From an uncultured Ruminococcus sp. (GTDB lineage: Bacteria; Bacillota; Clostridia; Oscillospirales; Ruminococcaceae), in NCBI GenBank assembly GCA_910584195.1, contig CAJTYV010000021.1, positions 1 to 57,772 of the forward strand: DNA of 57,772 nucleotides, written 5' to 3'. A program made the position numbers and the translations under genes. The notes beneath the pieces were generated by a model. That model was not told the origin of the DNA. It saw only the letters and a list, made by a program, of their open reading frames with translations, and did no database searches. Numbering within the stretch: the first letter of the stretch is position 1; each line of letters starts with the position of its first letter. Shown here piece by piece: positions 1 to 9,721 of the stretch.

Positions 1-2
1 GT

Positions 3-317
3 AACTGTACATTGATTTGTGCACTCCTTACGTCCAACTTTTTGTCCGCAGGCCCTACTTGTGTAAATTACGCCTGCCAGACCTATGAAATGTGCCGTGA
101 AGTCGGGCTGCCGTGTTACATCGTTTGGACCAATGCAGGGATGTACGGTCACGTTGCAAATACGGTAGAAATTGGCGGTATATGGTACATTCTGGACACT
201 CAGGGCGGTTATTTCCTTGACTTTAATTACGGCTTCGCGGAGGTGGTGGACATCGACGGAAATCATATCGCAGACGGCGATATTTTAAGCAATTACAGTT
301 ACGATGAATTAAATTGA
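3..317 (+). CDS. Transglutaminase-like protein, C-terminal part (cut by window edge)
   Basis: The reading frame is open to the left edge, so only the last ~104 residues are present. The segment has the Cys-His-Asp order of the transglutaminase-like (papain-fold) family: a Cys in the motif PTCVNYA, a His in MYGHVANTV and an Asp in WYILDTQ, each in the usual local context. Such domains in Clostridia sit in secreted or surface proteins and act as peptidases or cross-linkers; which applies here cannot be told without the N-terminus. An intrinsic terminator follows directly, so the gene is probably transcribed separately from the surface protein gene downstream. Confidence 0.75.
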   Translation, partial: NCTLICALLTSNFLSAGPTCVNYACQTYEMCREVGLPCYIVWTNAGMYGHVANTVEIGGIWYILDTQGGYFLDFNYGFAEVVDIDGNHIADGDILSNYSYDELN

Positions 318-326
318 AATGCTCAG

Positions 327-352
327 AAATCCCCGATTATTCGGGGATTTTT
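327..352 (+). terminator. Intrinsic terminator after the transglutaminase-like gene
   Basis: AAATCCCCGA and TCGGGGATTT form a 10-bp stem around a TTAT loop, followed by more T. It lies between the stop at 317 and the ribosome binding site of the next gene. Confidence 0.8.
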
Positions 353-372
353 GCGTTGAAAAGGAGAAAGAA

Positions 373-3300
373 ATGTTTGGTTTAAAAAATAAAATAAGGA
401 AGATCGGCGCAGGGTTTATGGCAGGACTTTGCGCTTTTTTCATGCTCGGAACAAATCTGAGCAGTGGAATTTCAGCAGGTGCAGCAAACACGATAACTAC
501 CGAAAATTCGGCGTTTCCCTCTGCTGATGAGGTGATCGCACAGGCGGCGACGCTCCTTGGCTCGCCTTACGGCTTGGGCTTCAAGGGCTACACGGGCGTG
601 TACTATCAGGGCAGCTACAGTCCCCTTTCCCTCGATTATGTTCGTAATCAGGGCGTTGACTGTTCGGGACTGATCTACTACACGCTAACCCATCTCGGCT
701 ACAAAACAAGCGGTTTTTCGTGGAATAATCCTGTTCCCGTGGATACGATGCATTGGCTGACGGTCAGCGATAAATGCACCATTTCTTATGGCGGCGTGAC
801 CTCGAAAATCGACGTAGAAAAGGCAGATCTTCCCACTCCGAGCAACACTCAGGCGGCGAAAACCTACGAATATTGGGAATGTGCTGACGGATCGACGATC
901 GCTCCCGGTTCGGTTGTAATCGCTGATAATCTCAACGGCGAAGATCACTCGTGGATATACATGGGCGAGTTTGAAAATCGTGACGCGGTTGTCAGTTATC
1001 TGCGAAATATAGGCGTAAACGAGTCATACATCAACAGTAAAACCGTTGGTGACGGCAAGGGCGATGGCGGTACTCATTGGCGAATCGAATCCAACGGCTC
1101 GGAGGGATGCGTTATCAACAATCGCACCGATGGAAAGAAGTCTACGGCGATGAATATGTACGCTTTCCGCATCACAAAAACGGATGTAAAATTCAGCATC
1201 ACAAAGGTGCTGAGCGCCGATAATTCGGTAAAAATCAGCGGTACAAGTCCCATTGATGGCACTAAGGCAGTCTACGGAGTTTACACCGATAAGGCGTGCA
1301 AAAATAAGGTCGGTGAGATAACTATTGGCACTGACGGTACAGGCTCGATAACGCTTCCCGATAAGCAGTATTATGTTAAGGAAATTTCTGCGCCTACAGG
1401 ATATGACCTGTCAACGGATGTTGTTGCACTCAAGGCGAACAGCAACGTCAACGTTAGGGAGAATATTACAAGTGGTATAATTAAGATAAACAAAACTGCC
1501 GAGGACGGCGTTGTCGGCGGTCGTGAGTTTAAGATTTCGTGGACTGACGGCGGTAAGCAGCATTCTAAATCCGCAAAAACTAACGATAAGGGTATCGCCG
1601 TTTTTGACGGTCTGCACGTCTACGATTTCAGCAGCAAAAGTGCAATTTTGTACAATATTGCGGAGGTGAATACAGAGGAAAGATACGAGATCCCCAAGGC
1701 TCAGGACGTAACTTTGACAGGCGGAAATGCTGATCTGACTGTTGCGGTCGACTTTAAAAATACGCTGAAAAAGGGAAGTATCAAAATTAATAAGCAGTCC
1801 GAGGACGGCGAAAACGGCGACAGAGAGTTCATGATAACGGGCGGCGGTCAGACTTACACGCTGACTACAAGCAATGACGGAACAGCGATTCTTGCCGATA
1901 TTCCTGTGTTTGACAGCAGTAATAATAAAATCACTTACACCATTTCCGAGAAAAATGTTCCCGTAAAATATGTCGTTCCTGCCAATCAGAAAACGACCCT
2001 TACTGCGGATGCGACGGTTGACGTCACCTTTGAAAACAAGCTGAAAAAATTCACGGCAGAAGTCACGAAAAAGGATTCCGAAACCGTATCGGCTCAGGGC
2101 GATGCGAGTCTTGCAGGAGCATTTTATGGACTATATTGCGGTGACGAGCGTGTTGCAACCTACACTACCGATGAAAACGGATATTTCAAAACGGACGAGT
2201 TTGTGTGCGGAAATTACACGCTTCAGGAACTGTCGCCGTCCGAGGGTTATCTTTTGAACGATGAAATTTATACTCTTGGTACAGAACCGAAAAACTATCA
2301 GATCGAAACAAATTCGATCTCTCTTGACGTCACAGAGGACGTAATAAAGGGAAAAATCAGCATTATCAAGCACTCCGATGACGGCACGACCCAAATCGAA
2401 ACACCCGAGGAAGGTGCAGAATTTGAGATTTTCCTCAAATCCGCCGGAAGTTTTGAAAATGCAAAGGACAGCGAAAAAGACTATCTCATTACCGATGAAA
2501 ACGGCTTTGCGGAGTCAAAATTAATGCCCTACGGCGTATATACTGTCCGTCAGACGAAGACAGTCAACGATGCCGCTTTTGTTTCCAATTTTGATGTTTT
2601 CATTGCGGAAAACGGCAAAACTTACGAATATATTTTGAATAACGCACCTTTTAAATCGTACATTCATGTTACTAAAATCGACGCAGAATCGGGAAGAACA
2701 ATTCCTTACGAGGGTGCGGGATTTCAGATTTTTGATTCCGAAAATCAGCTTGTAAATATGGGAGTGGACACATTCTACACCAATTCAGAGGGGGTTCTGA
2801 TAACTCCCGAAATGCTTCCCTACGGCGATTATATGCTCGTTGAGGTGCAGGCTCCTTTTGGCTATGTACTGGACAAAACTCCTGTTTCATTCAGTGTAAC
2901 TGCGGCGAATTCCGAGGAAGAAAATGCCTTAAATATCGTCAAGGTTATTAAGTCGGATACTGCTCAGAAAGGCAAAATTTCTGTTCAGAAAAGGGGCGAG
3001 ATTTTTAATTCCGTAAGCAAAAATGTGGAAAAATACACTCCCGTTTTTGAGGAAAAAGGGCTTGAAAACGCCGTATTTCAGGTGATTGCAGCCGAGGACA
3101 TTATCACTCCCGACGGCACAGTTCGTGCCAAGACAGGCGATGTTGCAGCGGAGCTTGTGACCGATGAAAACGGGTATGCGGAAACTGATCTGCTCTACCT
3201 CGGAAAGTACGAAATTGTGGAAATATCCGCTCCTTACGGATATGTGAAAAGTCCCGAAATACAGGCAGTTGAGCTGACTTATGCAGGACAGGAGGTCACG

Positions 3301-4506
3301 GTGAGAGATACAATGAGTACGTCATTCGTTAACGATTATCAGGGCATTGAGATCAGCCTTGAAAAGTTTATGGAAAGTGATGAAAAGTACGGAATATCGG
3401 CAGAAAACAGCTATAAAAATGTTCGCTTCAGACTGTTTGCAGACGAGAAAATTACAGCTGCTGACGGCTCAATAATTCCCGAAAACGGACTTATTGCAGA
3501 AGTTTCACTGGGCGAGGATATGAAAGCCGTAATCGCCGAAAAACTGCCATTTTCACGCTATTATGTTCAGGAAATTGCAACGGACGAGCATTACGTACTC
3601 AACGGCGAAAAGTACCTTGTGAACTTCGAGTACATGGGTCAGGATATGACTAAAGTGTCCGTGGACTGCGGACAGTTTGAGAATTTACTCAAACGTGGTA
3701 CTGTCAAGGGAATTAAGGTAAATGAGTCCGATGAGCCGCTTGAAAATACGCTGTTCGGACTTTTTAATACCGACTGCACAGACTTTACGGCAGACAATGC
3801 GATCATGACCGCAAGGTCCGATGAACAGGGAAAATTTGAGTTTGCGGAAGTAGTTTACGGCGAGTATATTGTACGTGAGATCGCAGCTCCCACAGGCTAT
3901 ATTTTAAGCGCTGAAAGCTATCCCGTGAAGATTTCCGAGGACGGCGAGATCATCGAAATATCGGCAAAAAATAAGCCAATTACAGTCGAGATTAGCAAGC
4001 GCGACGTTCACGGAAATGAACTGACTGGTGCAGAAATGGAGCTTCTCAACAGCGGCGGAGAAACTGTTGAAAAGTGGACATCAGACGGTAAAAATCACGT
4101 AATATCGGGACTTTCTACAGGTAAATATGTGCTGAAGGAAATCGCAGCTCCCGACGGTTATGTTATCGCTACCGACATTGAATTTGAGGTGTTTGCAGAC
4201 GGTTCTGTGTCATTGAAAAATGCCGAAACTACGGCAGTTTCCGAGGATGAAAATCCTCTGATCGTGATGGTTGACAAGGCTGTGAAAATTCCCGAAACGC
4301 CCAATACGCCGTGGACTCCATCTTCTCCTCCTACGGGCGATACGGGCAGAAATCCCATCGCAATTATTATGCTTATCGCAGGACTTTGCGGACTGGTTAT
4401 TGTTTCAATTATTCACAGAAAAAGGGAAAATGAGTTTGCTGAAATCGAGAGAAAATACGCTGAACTCTGTCCCGATTTTATTGAGAGGAATGAGGAAAAT
4501 GACTAA
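373..4506 (+). CDS. Surface protein: NlpC/P60-like domain plus ~10 SpaA/Cna-B repeats
   Basis: Predicted 1377 residues. The ATG at 373 is chosen because AAGGAGA (361-367) precedes it; the frame is open further upstream through the terminator hairpin. Residues ~12-37 form a signal peptide or N-terminal membrane segment. Residues ~48-250 resemble an NlpC/P60-type cell-wall cysteine peptidase, with the nucleophile Cys97 in VDCSGLIYY and candidate catalytic His192 (DHSWIYMGE). About ten prealbumin-like SpaA/Cna-B modules follow, most ending in a motif like EISAPTGY. The end has SPPTGDTG, a hydrophobic span and basic residues, resembling a sortase signal but with P for L. The tail then runs ~30 more charged residues, longer than usual after a sortase signal, so the protein may simply stay membrane-anchored. 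Role inferred: secreted or surface-anchored cell-wall hydrolase or adhesin. Confidence 0.85.
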   Translation: MFGLKNKIRKIGAGFMAGLCAFFMLGTNLSSGISAGAANTITTENSAFPSADEVIAQAATLLGSPYGLGFKGYTGVYYQGSYSPLSLDYVRNQGVDCSGLIYYTLTHLGYKTSGFSWNNPVPVDTMHWLTVSDKCTISYGGVTSKIDVEKADLPTPSNTQAAKTYEYWECADGSTIAPGSVVIADNLNGEDHSWIYMGEFENRDAVVSYLRNIGVNESYINSKTVGDGKGDGGTHWRIESNGSEGCVINNRTDGKKSTAMNMYAFRITKTDVKFSITKVLSADNSVKISGTSPIDGTKAVYGVYTDKACKNKVGEITIGTDGTGSITLPDKQYYVKEISAPTGYDLSTDVVALKANSNVNVRENITSGIIKINKTAEDGVVGGREFKISWTDGGKQHSKSAKTNDKGIAVFDGLHVYDFSSKSAILYNIAEVNTEERYEIPKAQDVTLTGGNADLTVAVDFKNTLKKGSIKINKQSEDGENGDREFMITGGGQTYTLTTSNDGTAILADIPVFDSSNNKITYTISEKNVPVKYVVPANQKTTLTADATVDVTFENKLKKFTAEVTKKDSETVSAQGDASLAGAFYGLYCGDERVATYTTDENGYFKTDEFVCGNYTLQELSPSEGYLLNDEIYTLGTEPKNYQIETNSISLDVTEDVIKGKISIIKHSDDGTTQIETPEEGAEFEIFLKSAGSFENAKDSEKDYLITDENGFAESKLMPYGVYTVRQTKTVNDAAFVSNFDVFIAENGKTYEYILNNAPFKSYIHVTKIDAESGRTIPYEGAGFQIFDSENQLVNMGVDTFYTNSEGVLITPEMLPYGDYMLVEVQAPFGYVLDKTPVSFSVTAANSEEENALNIVKVIKSDTAQKGKISVQKRGEIFNSVSKNVEKYTPVFEEKGLENAVFQVIAAEDIITPDGTVRAKTGDVAAELVTDENGYAETDLLYLGKYEIVEISAPYGYVKSPEIQAVELTYAGQEVTVRDTMSTSFVNDYQGIEISLEKFMESDEKYGISAENSYKNVRFRLFADEKITAADGSIIPENGLIAEVSLGEDMKAVIAEKLPFSRYYVQEIATDEHYVLNGEKYLVNFEYMGQDMTKVSVDCGQFENLLKRGTVKGIKVNESDEPLENTLFGLFNTDCTDFTADNAIMTARSDEQGKFEFAEVVYGEYIVREIAAPTGYILSAESYPVKISEDGEIIEISAKNKPITVEISKRDVHGNELTGAEMELLNSGGETVEKWTSDGKNHVISGLSTGKYVLKEIAAPDGYVIATDIEFEVFADGSVSLKNAETTAVSEDENPLIVMVDKAVKIPETPNTPWTPSSPPTGDTGRNPIAIIMLIAGLCGLVIVSIIHRKRENEFAEIERKYAELCPDFIERNEEND

Positions 4507-4849
4507 AAAAATGAAATTAGGAATCATGGCGGCTGTCTCAGCCGCCCTCCTTTTAGGAGGGGCAATGCTCTATTTTAAGGACGATATTGCGCAGGAAATC
4601 GCCGAAAACGACCTTGAGCCGTTCAGACCGATAACGGTTTCGCAGGGAACACTTGATGAAATTACAAGCGATTTGATTGCGGAAACTACAACAAAAAATA
4701 CGATAAAAACTGACAGTACCGAAACAATTGTGACTGCCGAAATTCCGCAGAATACTGCGGTTTCAGACACTCTCCCCGGTGATGTTCGTCAGAGTCTTAT
4801 AGAGTCGGCTCAGGCGCTTTATTCATCGGTCATATTAAGAAAAAAATAA
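4499..4849 (+). CDS. Small single-span membrane protein, coupled to the SpaA-type protein
   Basis: 116 residues, not recognised. The ATG at 4499 overlaps the stop of the surface protein gene (taa at 4504-4506) and has GAGAGGA at 4483-4489, so the two are translationally coupled. Residues ~5-22 form one membrane span after a KKMK start; the rest is an acidic, Thr-rich outer region ending in basic residues. The coupling suggests it works with the surface protein, for example in its anchoring or display, but no domain supports a specific function. Confidence 0.65.
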   Translation: MTKKMKLGIMAAVSAALLLGGAMLYFKDDIAQEIAENDLEPFRPITVSQGTLDEITSDLIAETTTKNTIKTDSTETIVTAEIPQNTAVSDTLPGDVRQSLIESAQALYSSVILRKK

Positions 4850-4891
4850 GAAAAGGAACGGAGGAAAAATAAGAAATATAATATATAATTA

Positions 4892-4920
4892 TTGACAAGA
4901 AGACGATAAGGGGGTAAAAT
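4892..4920 (+). promoter_or_regulatory. Sigma-A promoter of the two-component operon
   Basis: TTGACA (4892-4897) and TAAAAT (4915-4920) are separated by 17 bp. The predicted transcript start lies just before the parS-like palindrome at 4944, about 60 nt before the regulator gene. Confidence 0.8.
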
Positions 4921-4943
4921 AGACTATGAAAATATAATAATAA

Positions 4944-4963
4944 AATGTTCCACGTGGAACATT
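4944..4963. promoter_or_regulatory. parS: parS-like ParB/Spo0J binding site
   Basis: AATGTTCCACGTGGAACATT is a perfect 20-bp palindrome. Its 16-bp core TGTTCCACGTGGAACA (4946-4961) fits the bacterial chromosomal parS consensus TGTTNCACGTGNAACA at every defined position. It lies in the leader between the promoter and the regulator gene. ParB/Spo0J nucleates on such sites to load SMC and segregate the origin region. An operator for the downstream regulator is the main alternative reading. Confidence 0.8.
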
Positions 4964-4984
4964 CGGGCAGGAAGGTAAAAAATT

Positions 4985-5695
4985 ATGAACAATATTGAAA
5001 ACGCAGTGATTCTTGTAGTAGACGACGACCATGATATAGTAAACGCTATAGCGGCTCTTCTGGAGCGTGAGGGGTATGAAGTACGTAAGGCTTACAATGG
5101 TCTTGAAGCAGTAGAAGCGCTTATGCACGATGAAGTACAGTTGATTCTGATTGATGTGATGATGCCGAAAATGGATGGATTATCGGCAATGATGAAGATA
5201 CGTACAATGAAAAATATTCCAATTATTGTGCTTTCGGCAAAGTCGGAGGACAGCGACAAGATTTTAGGGCTTTCAATGGGTGCGGACGATTATATCACAA
5301 AACCCTATAATCCAATGGAATTGGTAGCTCGCGTACAATCCAATCTGAGACGTTATCTTAGTCTCGGCGCAGCAGACAGCGTTAAAAAAAGCTCGATTCT
5401 GCGTATCGGAGGACTTTCTCTTGATCGTGACGAAAAACAGATCTATGTTGACGGAGAACCGGTCAGACTGACAGCTACAGAGTACAAGATCACAGAGCTG
5501 CTCATGGAAAACGCAGGACGAACATTTTCAGCAGAGGAGATATACAGCCGTATATGGAACGAGGATTCATATTCGGTGGAAAATACGGTAATGGTTCATA
5601 TCCGTCATATACGTGAGAAGATCGAGATAAATCCGGGAGAGCCAAGATACCTTAAAGTGGTTTGGGGAATAGGGTACAAGATAAATAAAAATTGA
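4985..5695 (+). CDS. OmpR/VanR-type response regulator
   Basis: 236 residues with an N-terminal receiver domain (acidic pair in VVDDDHD near residue 14, phospho-acceptor Asp in LILIDVMMPKMDG, Lys in ITKPYNP) and a C-terminal winged-helix OmpR/PhoB domain ending in VVWGIGYKI. It resembles the VanR group. It is the first gene behind the 4892 promoter, preceded by GGAAGG, and pairs with the sensor kinase 58 nt downstream. The target genes are not evident from the sequence. Confidence 0.93.
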   Translation: MNNIENAVILVVDDDHDIVNAIAALLEREGYEVRKAYNGLEAVEALMHDEVQLILIDVMMPKMDGLSAMMKIRTMKNIPIIVLSAKSEDSDKILGLSMGADDYITKPYNPMELVARVQSNLRRYLSLGAADSVKKSSILRIGGLSLDRDEKQIYVDGEPVRLTATEYKITELLMENAGRTFSAEEIYSRIWNEDSYSVENTVMVHIRHIREKIEINPGEPRYLKVVWGIGYKINKN

Positions 5696-5753
5696 CGATC
5701 TGCGAAAAGCTGTAAGTATTGAGTAAAACTATGAGGACAGAAAGGGGAACAAA

Positions 5754-8203
5754 ATGATAAAGAGCAGAATAACGCGTATTATTGCGGGATTTATAGGCTG
5801 CATCATGATTTTTATATGTGCATCAAAAGCGGCAAACATTGTTATAAACGAGGAAAACTTTTATGACCGTTTTAACAGTGAGAATGAACGTTATACTTTT
5901 TCCGAAAATGTAAATGATCTATATACAAAGCTATGGGCGGCAGGAATAATGTATTTGCAGTATCTTGACGAAAAGGGAAACTTCAAGGGAAGCGAATACG
6001 CCAAGGCTCAGACCGTTTCCGCATTGCAGGAAATAGGTGTTATGAATGAAAAAGGAGAACTTTGCATAGAAGATGCCAAAGGTTACGAATATTGTGTAAC
6101 TATCGGAGATCAGACTTTTTCAAATACCCAAAAGACAATTAACGAACTGAACAGTGAGTATTCGCTGATACGCCGAAACGATGTGATCGATTATCCGTCA
6201 AATATGTTCTGGCATTACGGTCTCGGAGATTTCAATTGGTATGAAACCAACTACGGAATGACCTATTACGATGTTAATAACAAGAGCTATGCGGTTTTTG
6301 ATTTTGACATAACAGACTGTCACAGCTATACTGACAACAACGGTGCAGTTATCTACTATAAGCTTGACGGTTCTACGCCGATACCCTATGATTATTTGCC
6401 TTATGCCGAAAGAATTGACGAAAGTCTTTATCGACCTGATTACAGGGACGAAGCGGAAATGGATGATGAGTATTATTATGACGAGTACGGAAGAATCGTG
6501 TATGCCGATGAAAACAATAACGTCCCGAATTATTCGATAGAGCAGCCGACAGTTCCCTTTTATGAGGATGGGCTTTACGTATATCGTGAGAATGAGGGCG
6601 GACTGTTCAGAATTGACAAAAATGAATTTACGCAGACTCTCCGCCCCGAAGCGGCATTGAGCATCTGCATTTCACCTAATGAAGAAATAATCGCCGAAAT
6701 GCAGAAGTACACTGACGCTTTAGAAAAACATGATACCGAAAGAGTGCATGAACTTATGGCTGTTATCCCATATGCTGCGGTCGCTCTTGTCATGGCAGCT
6801 TACGTCCTTATTGCAGGCGGTTACAGTAAAAAGGATAAAAAATTTGTTCTTACCGCTGCGGATAAGATTTTTGCCGAACTTCCTGCTGCTGTGATCGTTT
6901 TGTCGGTTGTTACGTTTGTGGCGCTGGTGTCATATGGTGCGGTAATAGAAATATGCGATTTCAGCCGTAATTATTATCTTCATCTGCTGTTCCGATTTTT
7001 TACGGAGCGTCATCGGCTTGTATATTCGGCGTTATTCTGCTTATGCTGAATACGCTTATAATTCGTCTGAAATGCCGCAGTTTTTGGAAAACAACGTTTA
7101 TATACCGTGTTTTAAGACTGTTTTACCGTATGATAAAAAAATTAGCCGTAAAAATTACCGAGCATACTGTAAGCCGTGATATGCTGCGGAACGATAAGTT
7201 TACACGCCGTTTTATTCTTAGAACGGGAGCTATAGTAGTTGCAGAAGCTTTTGTTATTTTTATAGGTATGGGGTGCGCTTTATATTTATTTGCAGCAGTC
7301 GATTCGCTCATACTGCTTGGACTATATATATATCTGACTATCGGCGATCTTAAGGCTATCGAGAGACTCAATACTCACATTACAGCCGTTAATTCAGGGG
7401 ACTACACAAAACGCTCGGAGAAAAAGGATTCGCCGATATATACGCAGACGGAAAAGCTTAACAATATTTCAGCAGGAATACAGACCGCCGTTGACAAACA
7501 GGTTCAGTCAGAACGCATGAAGATAGATCTTGTAACGAATGTTTCTCACGATTTAAAAACTCCTCTTACATCAATAATAAGTTATATCGACCTTTTGTCC
7601 GCCGAGGAACTTTCTCCTGCCGCAAGGGATTACGTTTCGATAATCGACAAAAAATCTCAAAGACTTAAAACAATGGTAGCCGATTTGTTTGACCTTGCGA
7701 AGGCAACGAGCCGAACGGATGTACAGCTTGAACAGATAGACGCAGTAGTTCTGACAGGTCAGGTTTTAGGAGATTTAGCGGATAAGATAGAGAGATCCGG
7801 CAGGGAAATGCGCACGGATATTCAAGCGGACTCAGCTCCGATAATGGCGGACGGTAAGCGAATGTACAGGGTTTTTCAAAATATTATAGACAATGCGCTT
7901 AAATATTCTCTGGAGGGAACAAGGATATACATGACGGTCAGAAATGAAAACGGCTGCTGCATTATTACCGTCAAGAATATAGCAAGCTATGAAATGAATT
8001 TTATTCCCGAAGAAATAATGGAGCGATTCACAAGAGGCGACGAATCAAGAAACACCGAAGGCAACGGTCTGGGATTATCTATAGCAAAAAGCTTTACGGA
8101 GGCATGCGGCGGAGAATTCGGAATAGAGATAGACGGAGATATGTTTACTGCAATTGTAAAATTACCGCTTACGAATGTTGACGATAATTTGATTCGTGAA
8201 TGA
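5754..8203 (+). pseudogene. VanS-like sensor histidine kinase split by a -1 frameshift
   Basis: Two overlapping frames encode one kinase. The first (5754-7049) has a membrane span at residues ~9-28, a ~300-residue extracellular sensor region and two more spans, then runs off frame as RHRLVYSALFCLC. The second (ATG 7043 to 8203) holds a HAMP-like linker, the H-box (VSHDLKTPL, His169 of that frame), the N-box (IIDNALKYS) and the G2 box (NGLGLSIAKS); a classic DxGxG G1 box is missing, as is common in this subfamily. In the second frame, upstream of 7043, lies the natural continuation YGASSACIFGVILLMLNT, a membrane span. One extra base in the T6 run at 6996-7001 would join the frames into 816 residues. 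The ATG overlaps the first stop, so two separate chains could still be made. Confidence 0.85.
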
Positions 8204-8221
8204 GAACAAGTAAAAAAACTC

Positions 8222-8250
8222 TTGACAAACCGAAAATAATGTGCTATACT
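8222..8250 (+). promoter_or_regulatory. Sigma-A promoter of the aldolase-like gene
   Basis: TTGACA (8222-8227) and TATACT (8245-8250) are 17 bp apart. The 5' leader holds a perfect hairpin GCTTTAA-agtg-TTAAAGC at 8271-8288 shortly before the AGGAAGG ribosome binding site. Confidence 0.85.
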
Positions 8251-8307
8251 ATAAAAGCTGAAAGAAATTCGCTTTAAAGTGTTAAAGCAGAGGAAGGATA
8301 GTATATT

Positions 8308-9282
8308 ATGAAAGACGTTTCAAAATTAATGGATTACAGAGCAGATATAAAGGTTCTTGACGCAACTCTCAGAGACGGCGGACTTGTTAACGACTTTCGT
8401 TTTTCGGACGATTTCGTAAAGGCTCTTTACCTTGCGAATATCCGTGCGGGAGTAGATTACATGGAATTCGGATATAAGGGCGATAAGTCCATGTTTGATG
8501 TTGATAAATTCGGCCCGTGCAAATTTTGCGACGATGACTATATCCGTTCTATCGTAGGCGAAAATAATACGGATCTGAAAATCGCTGTTATGGCTGACGT
8601 AGGACGCTGCGATTACAAAAACGATATTAAGGAGCGTTCCGAAAGTCCCGTTGACCTTGTTCGTGTTGCAACGTATCTTCATCAGATACCGACAGCCGTA
8701 AGTATGATAGAGGATGCAAAAGCCAAGGGATACGAGGTAAGCTGCAACATTATGGCTATTTCGAACGCAAGGGAATCCGATATTGAAGCAGCGCTTGATA
8801 TTCTCGGAAAGTCATCTGTAGATGCGCTTTATATAGTTGACAGTTTCGGCTCGCTTTATCCCGAACAGATCGCGCGCATTATAAATATATATAAAGAGTA
8901 TGCGGAGAAATACGGCAAGAAGCTCGGTATACATGCGCACAATAATCAGCAGCTTGCCTTTGCGAACACTATCGAAGCGGTAGGAGACGGCGTGGACTGG
9001 CTTGACGCTACCTATGCGGCAATGGGCAGAGGTGCAGGAAACTGCGCTATGGAGCTTCTTCTCGGCTTTTTAAAGAATCCTAAGTACAACGTTTACCCCG
9101 CTATCCAGTTCATTGAGAAGCATATGCCGGCAGTACGTGAAGCAGGAGCTGTATGGGGATATGATTTCCAGTATATGATGACGGGTCTGCTCAACCAGCA
9201 CCCGAGAACTGCAATTGAGTTCACTAAACAGAACAGAACGGATTATTCCGAGTTCTATAAGGAAATCCTTGCTCAGGAATAA
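8308..9282 (+). CDS. DRE-TIM metallolyase (HMG-CoA lyase/aldolase-like)
   Basis: 324 residues with the family signatures: DATLRDGG near residues 18-25 (the catalytic Arg-Asp), and GIHAHNNQQLA, the metal-binding HxH strand, near residue 210. The closing MGRGAGNC motif matches the usual Gly-rich active-site loop. Known relatives include 4-hydroxy-2-oxovalerate aldolase and HMG-CoA lyase. Unlike isopropylmalate or citramalate synthases it has no regulatory domain. It stands alone under its own promoter, so the substrate cannot be read from neighbours. Annotating it beyond aldolase-like carbon-carbon lyase would be a guess. Confidence 0.85.
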   Translation: MKDVSKLMDYRADIKVLDATLRDGGLVNDFRFSDDFVKALYLANIRAGVDYMEFGYKGDKSMFDVDKFGPCKFCDDDYIRSIVGENNTDLKIAVMADVGRCDYKNDIKERSESPVDLVRVATYLHQIPTAVSMIEDAKAKGYEVSCNIMAISNARESDIEAALDILGKSSVDALYIVDSFGSLYPEQIARIINIYKEYAEKYGKKLGIHAHNNQQLAFANTIEAVGDGVDWLDATYAAMGRGAGNCAMELLLGFLKNPKYNVYPAIQFIEKHMPAVREAGAVWGYDFQYMMTGLLNQHPRTAIEFTKQNRTDYSEFYKEILAQE

Positions 9283-9375
9283 GCTTCCGGCGCGGTCTGA
9301 CTGAAAGTCAGTTTCTCATTACGATATTTTAAACGAATACGGCGCGACGTATTCCTATTCGTTGGTAAATATAAC

Positions 9376-9410
9376 AAAGATCCCCTTGTTTTTGAATCAA
9401 GGGGATCTTT
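9376..9410. terminator. Bidirectional terminator between aldolase-like and RHH genes
   Basis: AAAGATCCCCTTG and CAAGGGGATCTTT form a perfect 13-bp stem with a 9-nt loop between convergent genes. Two weaker hairpins precede it: CTGACT-gaa-AGTCAG at 9297-9311 and GAATACG-gcgcga-CGTATTC at 9335-9354. Confidence 0.85.
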
Positions 9411-9424
9411 ATTTCACGAGAGAT

Positions 9425-9619
9425 CTACTGCGATTTGTCATTGTCATTCTCAATTACGATCTTGCCTTCGCTTTCTTCAAATTCCTTTATACACTTCCGA
9501 ATCAGGTAGAGTATCTGACCGTTTGCAGAACGTCCCTCATATTTGGAAATGTAATGAAGTTTATAGTGCAGTTCAGGGTCTATCTCGATGCCCAAATGCT
9601 TATTGTTCTTATTTCTCAT
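9425..9619 (-). CDS. Ribbon-helix-helix (Arc-like) DNA-binding protein
   Basis: 64 residues with the RHH pattern: a short strand LGIEIDPELHYKL followed by two helices, with GRSANGQILYLIRKCIKEFEE as the second helix, as in Arc/CopG repressors. The C-terminus is acidic. No toxin gene adjoins it. It is divergent from the SLOG-family gene, and their 162-bp shared region holds several inverted repeats, so it is a candidate repressor of itself and of that gene (inference). The ribosome binding site AGGCGGT is modest. Confidence 0.75.
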   Translation of the reverse strand: MRNKNNKHLGIEIDPELHYKLHYISKYEGRSANGQILYLIRKCIKEFEESEGKIVIENDNDKSQ

Positions 9620-9648
9620 ACAGCACCGCCTAAAGTTTATTTCTTCTT

Positions 9649-9676
9649 AAGGTAACCTTTAAAAACCTCTTTGGGC
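9649..9676. repeat. Inverted repeats upstream of the RHH gene
   Basis: AAGGT-a-ACCTT (9649-9659) lies ~30 bp from the RHH start, and AACCTCT here pairs with AGAGGTT around 9690. Arc-type proteins bind such short palindromes, so these may be autoregulatory operators; no direct proof. Confidence 0.4.
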
Positions 9677-9721
9677 AAAAAGAATTTTAGAGGTTATCTT
9701 TATTTTAAACTAATTTTGTGT

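Noticed and set aside
4889..5128. Minus-strand frame over the parS site
   Set aside because: Shadow of the regulator gene and promoter region; no ribosome binding site.
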